Assembly: GCA_030248135.1 (NCBI GenBank)
Contig: JASANC010000117.1
Location: 1-64,000 of the forward strand
Origin: Theristus sp. LFF4_11
Taxonomy: Eukaryota > Nematoda > Chromadorea > Monhysterida > Xyalidae
Length of the DNA stretch: 64,000 bases
Direction: 5' to 3'
Under the pieces are notes generated by a model. The model was not told where the DNA came from and searched no databases. It worked only from the letters and a program-made list of their open reading frames with translations. Positions 21,797 through 33,700 of the stretch are shown piece after piece (position 1 is the stretch's first letter; each line of letters starts with the position of its first letter). Made by a program: the position numbers and the translations under genes.

Positions 21797-24190
21797 TCAC
21801 AACGGAATCCAGTCTGGTGGAAAGAACTCGTCAACGACATAATGCGAATAGAGCGGCGATCGGGGCCGCGCAAAGATCGCCTGATACGTGGTGAGGCCGT
21901 GGCCGAGGTAGCCAGCCCACCAACTGTACGTGCCAGTGGTGGTGATCGTGTGGTTGCAGCTGGCCAACACGCACATGTCAACTACCGGGTCCGCATCTTG
22001 CTCGAGTATCAGCACATCCGACCAAGCAGTTTGTTGCTGTTGATCATTATTTGTTGAGCTGTTGTTGTGCGTTGAATAGTTGCCTATCAACAGTTGGCGT
22101 GTCCGCAGTTGATCGTTGGAGACGACGACGAAACGCACGCATTTCTCGGCGGACAGTCTGTGACGTTTTTCTAGTTTTTTTTGTTAATTTTTGGGCTGCG
22201 GTAGAAACAATTTTAGATCATCAACAAGAGAATGATTGATATACTGGTGTGACGGTTCCTATCTAGATACTTGAAAACTCCAGAGGAACACAGTTGCAAG
22301 ACAGTGTTGGCATTTGTTTCGCGTGCCACATGTTGTACCTGCCACGGAAGTAGCCGACGGCCCGCTGCAAGTAGTCGGGCATTGCGGGCACGTGACCGTA
22401 TTCGTTTCGAAACGGGTCGGAAAAGTCGCCCAGTCTCGCGTGCAGGCCAACAAACGTGCAGTCGATGTTGATATCCTCGGCTTCGTTTGCGTTGTTTCGG
22501 AGTTTCTCGTTCGCCAAGTATGCGGCACGGATTCGTTGGTTGCATCGCTCACGCACTTTCGGCCCGAATTCGAACTCTTTCTTGATGTCGTCTTGGACGT
22601 CAATGAAATACCTGAAATGCGTTTGGTGTGGAATGGGATGTTTTGTTGCGACTGTGATAAAATGGCGACAATTAAAACGTTGTTGTTCAGGGTAGAGAAA
22701 TCCGATGCTCAGCTTGTTGATCAACTTCAAACGCTCCAATCAACGGACCGCCCGCTTCCTTCAAAGGTGTACACCACTCACTCACTTGAAGCTCTGCAGA
22801 TATCCGGCGACTTTGAAGCTTTTCGCGCGGTCGAGCTGATGCAGCGCTCGATTGAACTTGCAGCAGGCGCCGCCGTCACCGGTGCCGTCCAGCACGACGC
22901 CGTCCGGTGGAGCCACGAGGTAGGGCGCCGACAGCGAGAAGTTCTCGTACAGCGGAAACGGGTGCGGCTGCGAGAGCACGAAGAACGTTTTGTTGTTCTT
23001 CTTCGCGATACCGTACGTGGACGCGTACTCGAACATGCAGTTGCCGATGCCCATCGACGGATTGTGCGCGAACGTGATCCACGTCTGTTGCTGCTGATGT
23101 TCAGCTGAATTTGAGACTGTTGTGGTGGTGGTGGTGGTGGTGGTGGTGGTGGTTGTTGTCTCTGTTGATGTTGATGTTGATGTGGATGCTGTTGTTGTTG
23201 TCTCTGTTGATGTTGATGTTGATGTGGATGCTGTTGTTGTTGTCTCTGTTGATGTTGATGTTGATGTTGTCTCTGTTGATGTTGATGTTGAAGTTGATGT
23301 GGATGTTGATGTTGTTGTCGTTGTAATGGTGGTTAACGACGTCGTCTCCTGGAATGACGTGGCACATTGCAAATTATGCAGTTGCACCTTTTGGTGTTAT
23401 CCTCAATAAAAAAATTCAACATTATTCTGTTGAGCTTCCAGTGAGCGGTTCACCAAAACTCGCTTGCTATTGGTGTAGCTCACAAACGGAAACCGCTTTC
23501 AGCAGCAAGATGCAAATAAAAGAAAACACTGAAATTACGCTAACAATTGCTAAAGCACATGCCATTATAGATGCCAAAGTGCGTACCTATTTCAGTAAAA
23601 ATTCTCTTAGATGCAGTCGAATCACCGAAGTCTCCTGGGGAGCGGTTTCGAGTGAATCATGACAACATCGCCGTTGTGATACCGTGATATCGTCGACACT
23701 GTTGCCATTGGTTTGAAAACGCGCTTCCAGGAGAATCAGCGTGCGGGTGAGTTGGTTTTTTCAAGTGAAGGTAATTGTTAATGGAATTATGGTACTCATT
23801 TTGGCCTCAGCAGCGGATATGGTATAAATAATGGTACACACTTTCACATCAATAATGCTAATGTGCTTTGGCATCATTTACCGTTGATGTGCTGGCGGTT
23901 GTCGTTGGCGAAGTTAGTAAAGCAGTTGATCTACTGATAGTGCGGAAGGGGCTGCTGCTTGAGATTGCATCATTGCTGTTGCTGCTTTGATCTTGATCCA
24001 CGGTTTCGGTTTCCACAGCCAAACTCGGCTCGACGTTCACGATTGCCGGCTCGTCTATTCGGCTTTTGTTGCTGTTGGTGTCGCTGAGATAGAGCAGCGT
24101 CAGAATGGCGAATATCAAGACAGCGATCAGCAAATTCTGCGGACTGAGCGATGCGATCGTTCTACGTGACGCGCCGAGGAAATTGTACAT
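21797..24190 (-). CDS. Alpha-1,2-fucosyltransferase-like protein (GT11)
   Basis: GT11 enzymes move fucose from GDP-fucose to galactose of glycans in the Golgi. Four exons keep phase: 24190-23882, 23349-22796, 22611-22339, 22157-21797 (1497 nt, 498 aa). Residues 19-35 form a single membrane anchor after a short basic N terminus, as in a type II Golgi protein. A long Ser/Thr/Thr-Ser repeat stem follows (about 104-165). The catalytic region begins with GIGNCMFEYAS (family G.GN.mF.ya). HARLGD at 345-350 takes the place of the GDP-binding H-x-R-x-G-D motif. VVVSND follows, then ASCNHTITTTGTYSWWAGYL near 443-460. The stem is encoded by GTTGAT/GGT repeats and may vary in length. No neighbouring gene shares its strand. 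Confidence 0.9.
23118..23330. repeat. Trinucleotide/hexanucleotide repeats coding the GT11 stem
   Basis: Plus strand (GGT)n followed by GTTGATGTTGAT runs broken by TGTTGTTGTTGTCTCTGTTG blocks. On the coding strand this gives poly-Thr and Ser-Thr repeats. The block CTCTGTTGATGTTGATGTTG recurs several times, consistent with slippage. Confidence 0.9.
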
Positions 24191-24825
24191 TTTGGCCAGA
24201 ATAGGCTTTTGGGAAAATCCTGGGAAAAAGGGCGATCACGCTACTTCTACTTGTCCATTATGAGTTCAGTCTTTTTCAACTTCAGTGCCACCCCCTCCCT
24301 CAACAGGGTTGGCTTTCGTTTCAATTCGCTCACTTTTTCCGCAAAATCGAAGCAACATGATTTTGCTGTAGTAAGAACAGTGACGGGCCATTATAATTTT
24401 ATAAACTACAAAAACGGTCCAACAACGCCCATGTGAAAAACGTTTAGCAATGTACCCTTTTATGTACCTTTTTGTCGTGATTTCTCGATTATCATGAAGC
24501 ATCTTATATTGTAACCAAGTAAAACTCGCGGCTTGTGCAAACATCATCATTATTGATAAGGTTTTTTTGCAGCTGAAGTGCCGCACTGAGAAGACAAACT
24601 AGAAAGACAGACATGGTTTAGGTTTTAGGTTTTTTGCTTGAAATTATAGTTTCTTTCGTTTTGTTGTCTTTTCCACCCGCGTTCGTTTTTTTTGAATGCT
24701 GTTTGTTGATTAGCTGGCTGGTGCAACCAATCACAGTTCAGAGTAAGTTGAGCGTTTGTTTGCGCGACTAAAAATGTTTGCCGCTTTCTTATATCTACAC
24801 ATCATCTGTATCAGGAATTAGGTGC
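24191..24825. other. Fucosyltransferase upstream region; nothing further seen
   Basis: No repeat family member, RNA gene or exon could be supported here. Confidence 0.4.
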
Positions 24826-26612
24826 ATAGTGGCCAACGTGCATAGTGGCCATGAGAAAATTTGCATTTTTGCTAGTTATAGTGTCCAAAACATATGCCAA
24901 AGTGGCCACGACATATAGCAGAGTGGCCAATGCCTATGGACAAGTGTCCAAATAGCTATAACATAGTGGCCAATAAACATGCATAGTGGCCAATACAGGG
25001 TTTTAAATAATGCTGTTACAGGGTGATCCAGAAGTTATGATTTTTGAACTTTGTTGTTATTTCTGGCACATTCAAGCGACAAACTGTTGCTTGAATGTGT
25101 TGCAAATCACTTCATGTTTGTTGAGCAGCTTTGGGATCAACAACAAATGCAAATTGTGCAATTCAACGGTTCTATATTGGCGAGTTTTGTATTATGTGAT
25201 TCGCACAAATATGATTTTTGATTCAATAGGGGAGAGCGATAATCGATACAAGTTGTTGACAAGACGCGGTCAAACCAGGTGACGTTTGGCTTTGACAGCT
25301 GCATTTATACAAGCAAATGCATTATGTTGGTCAACCCTTTTATTCTGGTTAACTCATCTTTGGATACATGCGTTTTACCCCCATTAACCCCCCCACCATT
25401 AATCCCCCCCCCCCACCAATAAACCCCCACCCCCACGACAAGTTGCCGAATAATCACCCCCCACAAATAATCCCCCATGGGGGATTGGTGGGGGGATTAT
25501 TGGAAACCTGTTTGAAACACATCCAGCGAATTCAGTGGCTGGTTGCAGTGAAAATGATGAAATTGTGCTACCAAAGGTCCCAAATGGATGAGTTAATGGT
25601 AATTTCATTACAAAAGGCTGTTATAAAAGGAAATTTGAAACATACAACCACACGCGCGCGCAATACATGTAAACATTTGAAAACCATAGCCACATACTTT
25701 TTTATCGAAAACTCGAACGTCACTCCAGGGTACCGCAAACGTGTCTATCGAGCCATATTGTGTGGCTGCCATATTGACTGACCCCCCAATACAATGCAAC
25801 CCGGCCATTTTTCAAATCTAAAACAAGTTGTCGCACTTATGAAATTGTAATTTTGTTTGTATTTATGAGTTTTGTAACTAAATAAATTTTTGACAGAAAA
25901 TTACTGAACACGAAAAATCAATTCAAACAACAATGTGCAAGAAAACCCCGAAGATGACACACAAATAAGACGAGTGATACCTGGTTCCAAATCTGTCATG
26001 GTCGAAACAAGCCCAGCGATCAGCATGCGGTCTTCCAACGGGGACAAACGGGTATAAACAACACATATCATTTGTCTTCGGTATCTATTTGTGTGCTTTA
26101 GTTCACCATTTGCATTTGCTTGTATAAGTGCTGCTGTCAAACGTCACATTGGTTTGACCGCATCTTGTCAGCAACTTGCATCGGTTATCGATCTCCCCCT
26201 TGATTCAAAAATTACAATTGTATGAATCACATAACACAAAACTCGCCAACGTAGAACCGGTATTTTGCACAATTTGCCTTTGTTGTTGATCACAAAACTG
26301 AACAAACTGATTAAACAAACATAAAATGATTTGCAACACATTCAAGCAACAGTTTGTCACTTGAATGTGCCAGAAATAACAACAAAGTTCAAAAATCATA
26401 ACTTCTGGATCACCCTGTAACAGCATTATTTAAAACCCTGTATTGGCCACTATGCATGTCTATTGGCCACTATGTTATAGCTATTGGACACTTGTCCATA
26501 GGCATTGGCCACTCTGCTATATGTCGTGGCCACTTTGGCATATGTTTTGGACACTATAGCTGGGCATTTTTCATGGCCACTATGCACGTTGGCCACTATG
26601 CACTTTTACCTG
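24826..26612. mobile_element. 1.8-kb foldback element with ~0.47-kb arms
   Basis: The left arm (24826-25300) and right arm (about 26150-26612) are inverted copies. The outer parts repeat short CATAGTGGCCA units. The inner parts start TACAGGGTGATCCAGAAG and include the self-complementary TTCAAGCGACAAACTGTTGC pair. The centre holds a fragment of the CCCCCATGGGGG MITE (25375-25635). No transposase is seen. Confidence 0.8.
25375..25635. mobile_element. Fragment of the CCCCCATGGGGG MITE
   Basis: Shares the C-rich AATCCCCC arms, the ATCCCCCATGGGGGATT palindrome and the inner GCGAATTCAGTGGCTGGTTG segment with the full copies at 33423-33876 and 45519-45941. One end is missing or highly diverged. Confidence 0.65.
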
Positions 26613-26940
26613 TATCAGTACATCATCACATCTGTATATCATACTAAAAATCGTATTTTAGCGTACAGTATGTTTTTTTAAACCTGTCATTTGTTTGACA
26701 TCATACACGGCCCGCGAAACTTTGAAATAAAGTACGCTAAAATACACTAAAGTATCAAAGTTACTTTATTATGAAAGCGCCAAAAAATTACACAAACAAA
26801 AATACGTACCAAAGAAATAACGCCAAAAACATGAGAAACACCATGAAATCATACATGCTGTCATCATCTGGAAATGCTTACGGGATATTTTACAGCTTAT
26901 TTTGTTGAATTTTGGAGAACAAAACGTTCTTATTTGGCGT
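26613..26940. other. PMP3-A 3' flank; TIR-repeat piece
   Basis: 26665-26760 resembles one arm of the TACAGTATGTTTCTTTAAA family. Nothing else is supported. Confidence 0.4.
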
Positions 26941-27366
26941 TCAGTTTCTCAGTATGATGCAAAGTGCGTATACCAGGCCGGGCACGTATCCGAGCAAGAA
27001 TAGCAGAAAACAGATCAGCACTTCCCAGCCGCATCCCTTCTCGATAAACACGCCTATTGGCTGCAAAATTGAAAGCAGAACAATTTTGTTTTGTTGTTGT
27101 TAAAATTGATTGCATTGAAAAAAGTGAAAACAGTCGCAAAAACGCTTTACATTCATTCAAATAAACGAGGAAACACCGCGCGCCGTTGTTGAATAGTCAG
27201 CTTTTTCCGTCGCAAAACGAAACAATTGCGCCACGAAAGTGCAAGACGTGAAGTTTTTTTGATAGCCAAATCAACCAATCATCAATCAAGCAACTTTAAA
27301 CCTTGAATTCACCGGTATAATCACGGCGCAACAGATCTTTGGGCAATCGGAACAGGTCAGTGGCAT
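26941..27366 (-). CDS. PMP3-A: PMP3/UPF0057-type membrane proteolipid
   Basis: PMP3-family proteins are very small, two-helix plasma-membrane proteolipids; in yeast, loss of PMP3 hyperpolarises the membrane. Exon 1 is 27366-27313 (18 codons, MPLTCSDCPKICCAVIIP) and the donor is GTGAAT. Exon 2 is 27060-26941 after TTTTGCAG, starting PIGVFIEKGCG and ending ILRN. Together they give 57 aa in phase 0. Both helices and the family pattern P-x-G-V-x-x-x-x-G-C...LL-G-x-x-P-G-x-x-Y-A are present. The N-terminal CSDCP is shared by the paralogues. It looks intact. Confidence 0.9.
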
Positions 27367-28779
27367 AGTGGCATTGGGGTTTCACTGTTGAAAACGAAAA
27401 ACTCAGTGTGGAGAACTGGAGGCCCGAAAAGATTTATGAGTAGAAATGTGACGAATTTTGTGAATTTCAGGTCTAGAGAATGCGTGAAAGATCTTTCTTC
27501 TTAATCAGGTATACTTTTGTATGATTTTCTCTTTCAAAAAATGGTCGTTTATGCTTTTATTTTCACATTTTTCCATATAGCTTGACAGCTTCGTACAGCT
27601 TGTCATCCGAGTGTGTGAATAAACGCAAACAGCTTTTTTCTGAAACAAAAAAATAATAATAATTCTATCAGGTGAATGACGACAGTCATGTTCAGCCATA
27701 CATGAACGTATATTGAGTAAACAGTAAATTCAATTTTGCTGATATAATTTTAGTGAGCGAAAAACAAACACCGTTTTTTGGTATGAAATTCTGTTCGCAA
27801 GCCAATGTGTATTCTTTTTTCTTCGAATGTTTACATGTGAAGGCACGAAAAAGCCGCGATGAACTGAGAAAACGGGGCGGGGCTACTGCGGCGCCGACAT
27901 AGCACGAACGCACGCGTTTATGTTTTTAAAACACTTTTATTAAAGACACTAAATGATTGACTAGAATAATGACCAACTTTGGTCAGTTTTTTTTTGTTTC
28001 AGTCCCACTTTATCGTGGCCAATTTAGCAGCTCGGTTCTGTCAGTACACACCAGCATAAGCAGCGGATCACAGTTTTTGGTGTGGGTGGGCAGTGACACA
28101 TCTGGTGCACGGACCCCAGTTGCTTCAAGTGAACATCATGTTTCAAAAGTTGTCGACAAACTATGGAGAGGGCGCGTTTTTTGGAAGTTTTCACAGTATG
28201 CTTGCTTAAATAAAGCTGTCATTTTTAGCAGAATACAGAGCTCGCAAAAAGGAAAGAACGGGATCGCTTTAACCGTTGTCGATTTTTATGTTTTTTTCTT
28301 TTTACTTGAATCACTGTTGTTGTCTAATCATTTTTTTTAAATTTGTGATTAGCTTTTCTGAACGATGAAGGCCGCTGAAATAAAACAACGAATAACAGTG
28401 GTGCAAAAGAATCAATGAACCAAAAAAATAAAGCCAAAAAACACGACAAACAACACCAAATCATGCATACATGCTGAGTTATCTGGAACGTTTGCAAAGT
28501 TCCTTCGCTATGTACCAATAGTTCGTGCAAACGCGAGGCATTAGTCGTATGTAGTGTGTCGGAAACTTAACGGGCATTCATGAAGCAGCATTTAGCGTCA
28601 CGTAACTGTCTTAAAACATAGCTACGCGGCTACAAAATACTGCTTCATGAATGCCGCTTCATACGCTCGAAAGTCGAAACACGCAAGGTTTTGCGCACTT
28701 CTGAGATCAGAACCGGTGTGAGTAGTGAGACTTTTTTCCATTTCACATCTACCAATTGGATATCCATTTCTTTTTTCAA
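27367..28779. other. Intergenic between PMP3-A and PMP3-B
   Basis: 28205-28270 is a piece of the TIR repeat carrying AGCAGAATACAGAGCTCGC. 28560-28665 is a small palindrome with CATTCATGAAGCAG arms. No exon could be supported. Confidence 0.45.
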
Positions 28780-29411
28780 TCACTTTCGACAAATGACCAC
28801 AAGTGCGTATATCAGTCCGGGCAGAAACCCCAGCAGCGTCAACAGAACACAGATCCAAAACTCGCAGTCGCATCCCACCTCCAGGCAAACCCCGACTGGC
28901 TGGAAATTTGAAAGCAGCTCTCTATTTTGAACTTTTTGATTTCACTGCACGTTTTTAACTCTAAACTACCGTATAACTCTAAATTTTTAAACTCTAAACT
29001 ACAGTAGAACTCTAAATTATAGGGAATCAGCTGATTTCCTATAATTTAAGGGGATTCATGAAGAGGTATTTAGTAACCACATACACAGTGTAGCCATGTT
29101 TTAACACAGCTGTGCGTCCACTAAAAACTACCGCATGAATGCCGCTATAGAGTTTGACTGTTTAGGCTATGCACTGATTGGTTATGGATCACGTGTGTGA
29201 GGCATTTTTTCTGTCTGCGCGCAGGCATTGCTGCGGAGGTGCGCGGAGTCTGTCGTGCGTACAGAAAACATGTTCTAACACGGTGATCATCAACCAATCA
29301 GCTAATAGCATATAATTAGAGTTCGAGCGCATCAATGACACAACGCTGCACACTCACTGGACAGAGGATGGCACACACGATCTTCGGGCAGTCGGAACAG
29401 GTCAACGGCAT
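28780..29411 (-). CDS. PMP3-B: PMP3/UPF0057-type membrane proteolipid
   Basis: Exon 1 is 29411-29358 (MPLTCSDCPKIVCAILCP, donor GTGAGT). Exon 2 is 28899-28780, beginning PVGVCLEVGCDCEFW and ending VVICRK. This gives 57 aa, intact and in phase. It is the undamaged relative of PMP3-D and PMP3-E, with which it shares exon, intron and flank sequence, and so serves as the reference for what those copies lost. The intron contains the composite MITE found in all three. The second helix is LLTLLGFLPGLIYALVVI. Confidence 0.9.
28985..29335. repeat. Composite MITE in the PMP3-B intron
   Basis: Starts ACTCTAAATTATAGGGAATC and ends ATATAATTAGAGTTCGAG, with a second inverted pair (AAGGGGATTCATGAAG / GCATGAATGCCGC) nested inside. 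The same composite lies in the PMP3-D (39213-39572) and PMP3-E introns, so it predates the duplications. Confidence 0.65.
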
Positions 29412-30254
29412 TGATGTGTTTTTGGGTTTGACGGAAATTAGAAATCAGTCACGATCGAGAGAGATGATGATGATTATTGATCGACCAGTGATGCGTAGAA
29501 ATGTGCGAACAATGTTTTCGGTCTCTCTGGAAACGAATTATGATTCCATCTGAATCTAAATATAAAAAAACGTGACATTGTTTCGGTGCACACGGTCCGT
29601 GGTTAAATCGATCATCTATACTGCTTGACTTCTTACAGCGCCGCTGCGTTTGTCTTTCTTTTGTTACGTGAGTTTTTATCTTGAAACAAACAATCCATTT
29701 AGCTTTTTTTGCAATGAAATTTGTTTCAGCGTGTAACAACGTGTGGCAACCACAGCTGCCACCAATGATCGGTCTCCGCCGAGGACCTAACGAAGTTTCG
29801 AATTGATAAATGCAAAATAGGAAAAGGTCCCACTCTCACATGTTGTCATCTCAGAATCTAGTGAGCAATTCATGTGTGAACAACTACTGCTTCTGTTCGT
29901 GCGGCTGTACTACTGTACAGTAAATAAGCACATTTTGTTTTTTAAGAGTTTCGTTTTTAGCGATTGTTCCTGTTTTATCAATTTTTTCACACGGTTATTG
30001 TTTTACTGTTATTCTTGCTTATCGGTATCCTTTTGTTGAAATATTTTGCTTTTCCGATATGAAAAGACGAATTTGGTTCATGTTTTAATAAACGGTGTTC
30101 ATATAATTGAAAAGAATCATTGAAACAAAAGAACTAAAATATACACAAAGATAGTGGAAGAATGCATGTCACGAAAATGTGTATACAACTGCATGGATTT
30201 TCAGCGCACCGTTTTCTGTCCGAGTTTCTTTTTTTTATCCATCATGTACGTTTC
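29412..30254. other. PMP3-B upstream; segment shared with 51.7-52.5 kb
   Basis: 29430-29880 is closely similar to parts of 51705-52440. Both contain GTTTTTGGGTTTGACGGAAAT-like and GGCAACCACAGCTGCCACCA segments. It is duplicated 5' DNA of the PMP3 unit; no exon is supported. Confidence 0.55.
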
Positions 30255-30371
30255 TCAGTATGCGAGGATCACGTACAACGCGTGAATGATGCCAGGGATG
30301 AAGCCAAGTAGCGTCAACAAAATGTTGATCAGCAGGTGCGTGTCGCAGCCTTTTTCAAGAAACACGCGAAT
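30255..30371 (-). pseudogene. PMP3-C: orphan second exon
   Basis: The reverse strand reads VFLEKGC, then HLLINILLTLLGFIPGIIHALYVILAY and a stop, a perfect PMP3 second half. The expected acceptor and leading Pro-Ile-Gly are damaged: where the paralogues have an AG acceptor, this copy reads TTTCACAATTCGC. A fragment of the 148-bp repeat lies directly upstream (30385-30460) and no first exon follows. It is probably broken at the splice site by the insertion, although the helices remain open. Confidence 0.75.
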
Positions 30372-30384
30372 TGTGAAAAAAACT

Positions 30385-30460
30385 GTTTTTACCCGTGCCG
30401 GGTATAAAAAGGGTGCCCGTGAAGGGGTTCCTGCTAAAAATCGTTGTTCTAATTTCATAT
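30385..30460 (-). repeat. Single reverse unit of the 0.9-1.7 kb tandem repeat
   Basis: Reverse complement of the last unit near 1675-1738, sharing ACCCGTGCC and ATCGTTGTTCTAATTTC-like segments. It abuts the PMP3-C exon. Confidence 0.7.
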
Positions 30461-30560
30461 TTTAAAAAATAAATAATTCATGTAAATAGTTTCTGGATTA
30501 GAAAATTGCAGCGCAAGTATGTCATCACGTGAAAAGGTCGGACATACGACTCAACAAATA

Positions 30561-30681
30561 CCGTAAAGTCTTGCATATAAGGTTCCTCCCACTTATAAGG
30601 TTGTCACACAAATTCCCCTTTTTTCAGAATTTTTTGACTTTCAAATTTATATAAGGAGACCTTATATGCAAGACTTTACGG
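30561..30681. mobile_element. TA-flanked MITE (CCGTAAAGTCTTGCATATA ends), 121 bp
   Basis: Perfect inverted ends with TA on each side (30559-30560, 30682-30683). The duplicated locus near 40857 lacks the insert, confirming a TA target site. A 262-bp relative is at 57641-57902. Confidence 0.85.
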
Positions 30682-30702
30682 TATTACAACGCTGCAGGCT
30701 GC

Positions 30703-33700
30703 TCATGTGTTGTATGGACATATCGCCAAATCACAGAAGTTGCAAACGAAACATGAGATGCTGGTGAGGTCCGGAATCGGAGTGAACGGAAGCATTTGGC
30801 CTTTGCACGCCGTTGACGAAGCAGCGGGGCCAACGCAGCTGCCGGGGTTTGGGATCTTCAACGATAACATGTAGTGTTTGCCGCCGATCAACTGCTCGCT
30901 GTCTGCTGTCCAACAGATGTCGTCCATCTGTGCACCATTTTTGGAATTGTTTAAGTCGACAACATTTCAACATCAAAAAATGTTTCTGTCACTGAATTCA
31001 CCACACATTTGTGTATCATATTTTTCTGGAGTCCGTAGAATCTAGGCGGTTGCACGCTGAGATACCACAATGCTGCGGAAAAAAGGCAGTTGTAAAAAGC
31101 CAGCAGGCAGTATCACGTTTGATTTTCGAGCACGTTTTTACATGTTTCAGTTGCGTTGTTTTCCAACTTCCATCATTTCATTCTGCGGAGCGGACCGAGA
31201 AAAAGATGATACGTGTAACGTGTGCATTCTTCACGCAGCATACCTTGATGCCATTATCAACGTATTTTTCCTTGATCTGGGCGTTCACCCATGTGAGGTG
31301 GTCCACGCGGTTCAAGAGGCTGGCAAGCGTGCCGTTTTTACGAATGTGGGCACATCTCTTCTTGGCCTGCTCGATCGTCAAACCACGGTCGAAGAACACT
31401 TGCAATCGGTTGGTGCAACGCGTTGTGGGTTGGTTTCCGTTTGGTTTGCCAAAGGCGCAGTAGTCAGACACGGAACAACTGGTGAGGTTCAGCGGATTGC
31501 AAACTGTATGTCAAAACTCGAAACAGTGCAAATGACCACCACAATAAAGTGACATAGCAAATAGAACCAAATGGATAGAACGTTCCAAATTGGGATGGAA
31601 CGGGAGGGAACACGTGCATTGAGGCACAGGGTGAACCGTGGCAAAAGTGGGATATCCCATTCTCCCACCGGTTTCGATGCGCGGTTGAGCCCTATGCTAC
31701 AGTATGCTCAGCACGTGTTCCATCCCGTTCTAGGTATCAGATATATGCCAGTTTGTAACCCCATGCGCCACTTTACAGTGTACATTGGTGGTCACTGTGG
31801 ATGCAACGGAACGGAACCAACAACTGTGGTTGCAGCAAATCGTCGTGTTCGTGGCATAATGTGCTATGTCATTTTTGTTTTCTCTTCTGAGTTGCAGAAA
31901 GAATCGAGTTGCATCCCGGCATAGATTCAAAAACGTTTAAAAACGTAGGTGGAAATTCAAAATTCGCTGTTTCTCGTGACTTTTTTGGGTTTTCTGCAAA
32001 ACTTCGAAATTGATTGGATATAAAATATTGGCATAGCACTCCATGCCATGAACACGAAGAGATGCAGAATAAGAATTCAGTTGAAATCTAACAGCCTGCA
32101 AAAACAAAAAAAAACAAATGCAAGTTGCATCTCGCACCTTGATTTTTCTGGCAAAGATATCCGGTTGGCTCGGTAGCGTCATCAATGCACTGCTGGCCGG
32201 TCGGACATGTGTCTGTTATGCCACAGCCACAGTTGATGCCCGCAGTCTTGCAATGTTCCAGGAACAACGGCAGCAACCACGTTACAAGTGTTTCTGTGAA
32301 AATGATGTTTTTGATTCAAACTACAACACCACTGTATTCGTGATAGTGAGTCCAAATATTTTTAGGAAAATGGGCTTTGAACACTTTCAGTTCTCCAATC
32401 GTTGCTTGTCTTACTTTGCTCGTCCGAAGCGTTGGCGCCTGAAAATAACATCAGAAAAACAGCAATTTTGAAAGATTACAGTTCAGTCAAAACAACAAGT
32501 ATGTACGGGTGGCCCAAAAATCCCTTTACAGTTTCAATTTGTTATTTCACGCGTTATACTCAACCGACTTTTATGAAATTTAAGGTTTTAAAAGTAGAGA
32601 CGTGGGCATTTTGTTTGGTTTTTGAATTACCGAAATTCATCAATTCTAGCAAAAGTTACAGCCGATTCAATTTTTAACACCATTTTCGCAGAATGTTTCT
32701 GCCACAAATTTTTTCAAACGTCAAAATGCAACGAAATAAGTTTGGGATTGATTTGAAGTGTTTTTTGAAAGATTAGCAATTGAATAAATCAGATTCCAAC
32801 AGTTCTACACCCGTCTAATCTTGTTTTCGGTGCAGGCACAAATCGAGGTGACGCGTGAAATCAGTGAGTGCGCGCAATCACAGTCGGCAAAAAGCGCGAC
32901 AATTGCGCGGCTTGTCATCTTCGGCTGCTGTTTTGTGAATAGACAATTGCCGGCCGCGATGGAATCTGTTCTTTTCCGAACTTCGAACAAAAACATTGCT
33001 GCACAACGATTGGACTTTTGTAACATTCATACCAGGCAGCTATTACGAAACACTGAGGATTCGTGAATTTGGGTAACTCAAAAACCAAACAAAATGCTCA
33101 CGTCTCCATTTTTAAAACCTCAAATTTCATGAGAATCGGTTGAGTATAACGCGTTAAATAACGAATTGAAACTGTTTGTTTGTTTCCCCCTCTGTTTGTT
33201 GGCCCCCATGTACAATAGTCATATTGTCTCATTTATTCGTCAATTTACCTGCAGGTACAGCGCCAGCCAATTTCAAATTGTCAATAGTCAGCAAATTGAC
33301 GATTGGAGACATCGTTACATACACGGGCACTGTTTGGTTGAACTCCTGATCTGACCACTCTTGCAGTGATCCTTTTGGCTTCGAACCTTTTGTCACCACT
33401 ACCTGCACAAATTTAGCACATACCGTATTACCTCTATTAAACCCCCCCCCAAAATTAACCCCCCCCCCCCAAAAATAAACCCCCACCCCCTCGACAAGTT
33501 TCCAAATAATCCCCCCCCAAAAATAATCCCCCATGGGGGATTATTGAAACCTGTTTGAAACACATACCCAGCGAATTCAGTGGCTGGTTGCAGTGAAAAT
33601 GATGAAATTGTGCTACCAAAGGCCCAAAATGGATGAGTTAATGGTAATTTCATTACAAAAGGCTGTTGTAAAAGAAAATTTCTATGTAGAGTAGAAGTTT

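Noticed and set aside
23111..23409. Poly-Trp/Leu and Val-Asp repeat frames on the plus strand
   Set aside because: Antisense shadows of the fucosyltransferase Ser/Thr stem repeat.
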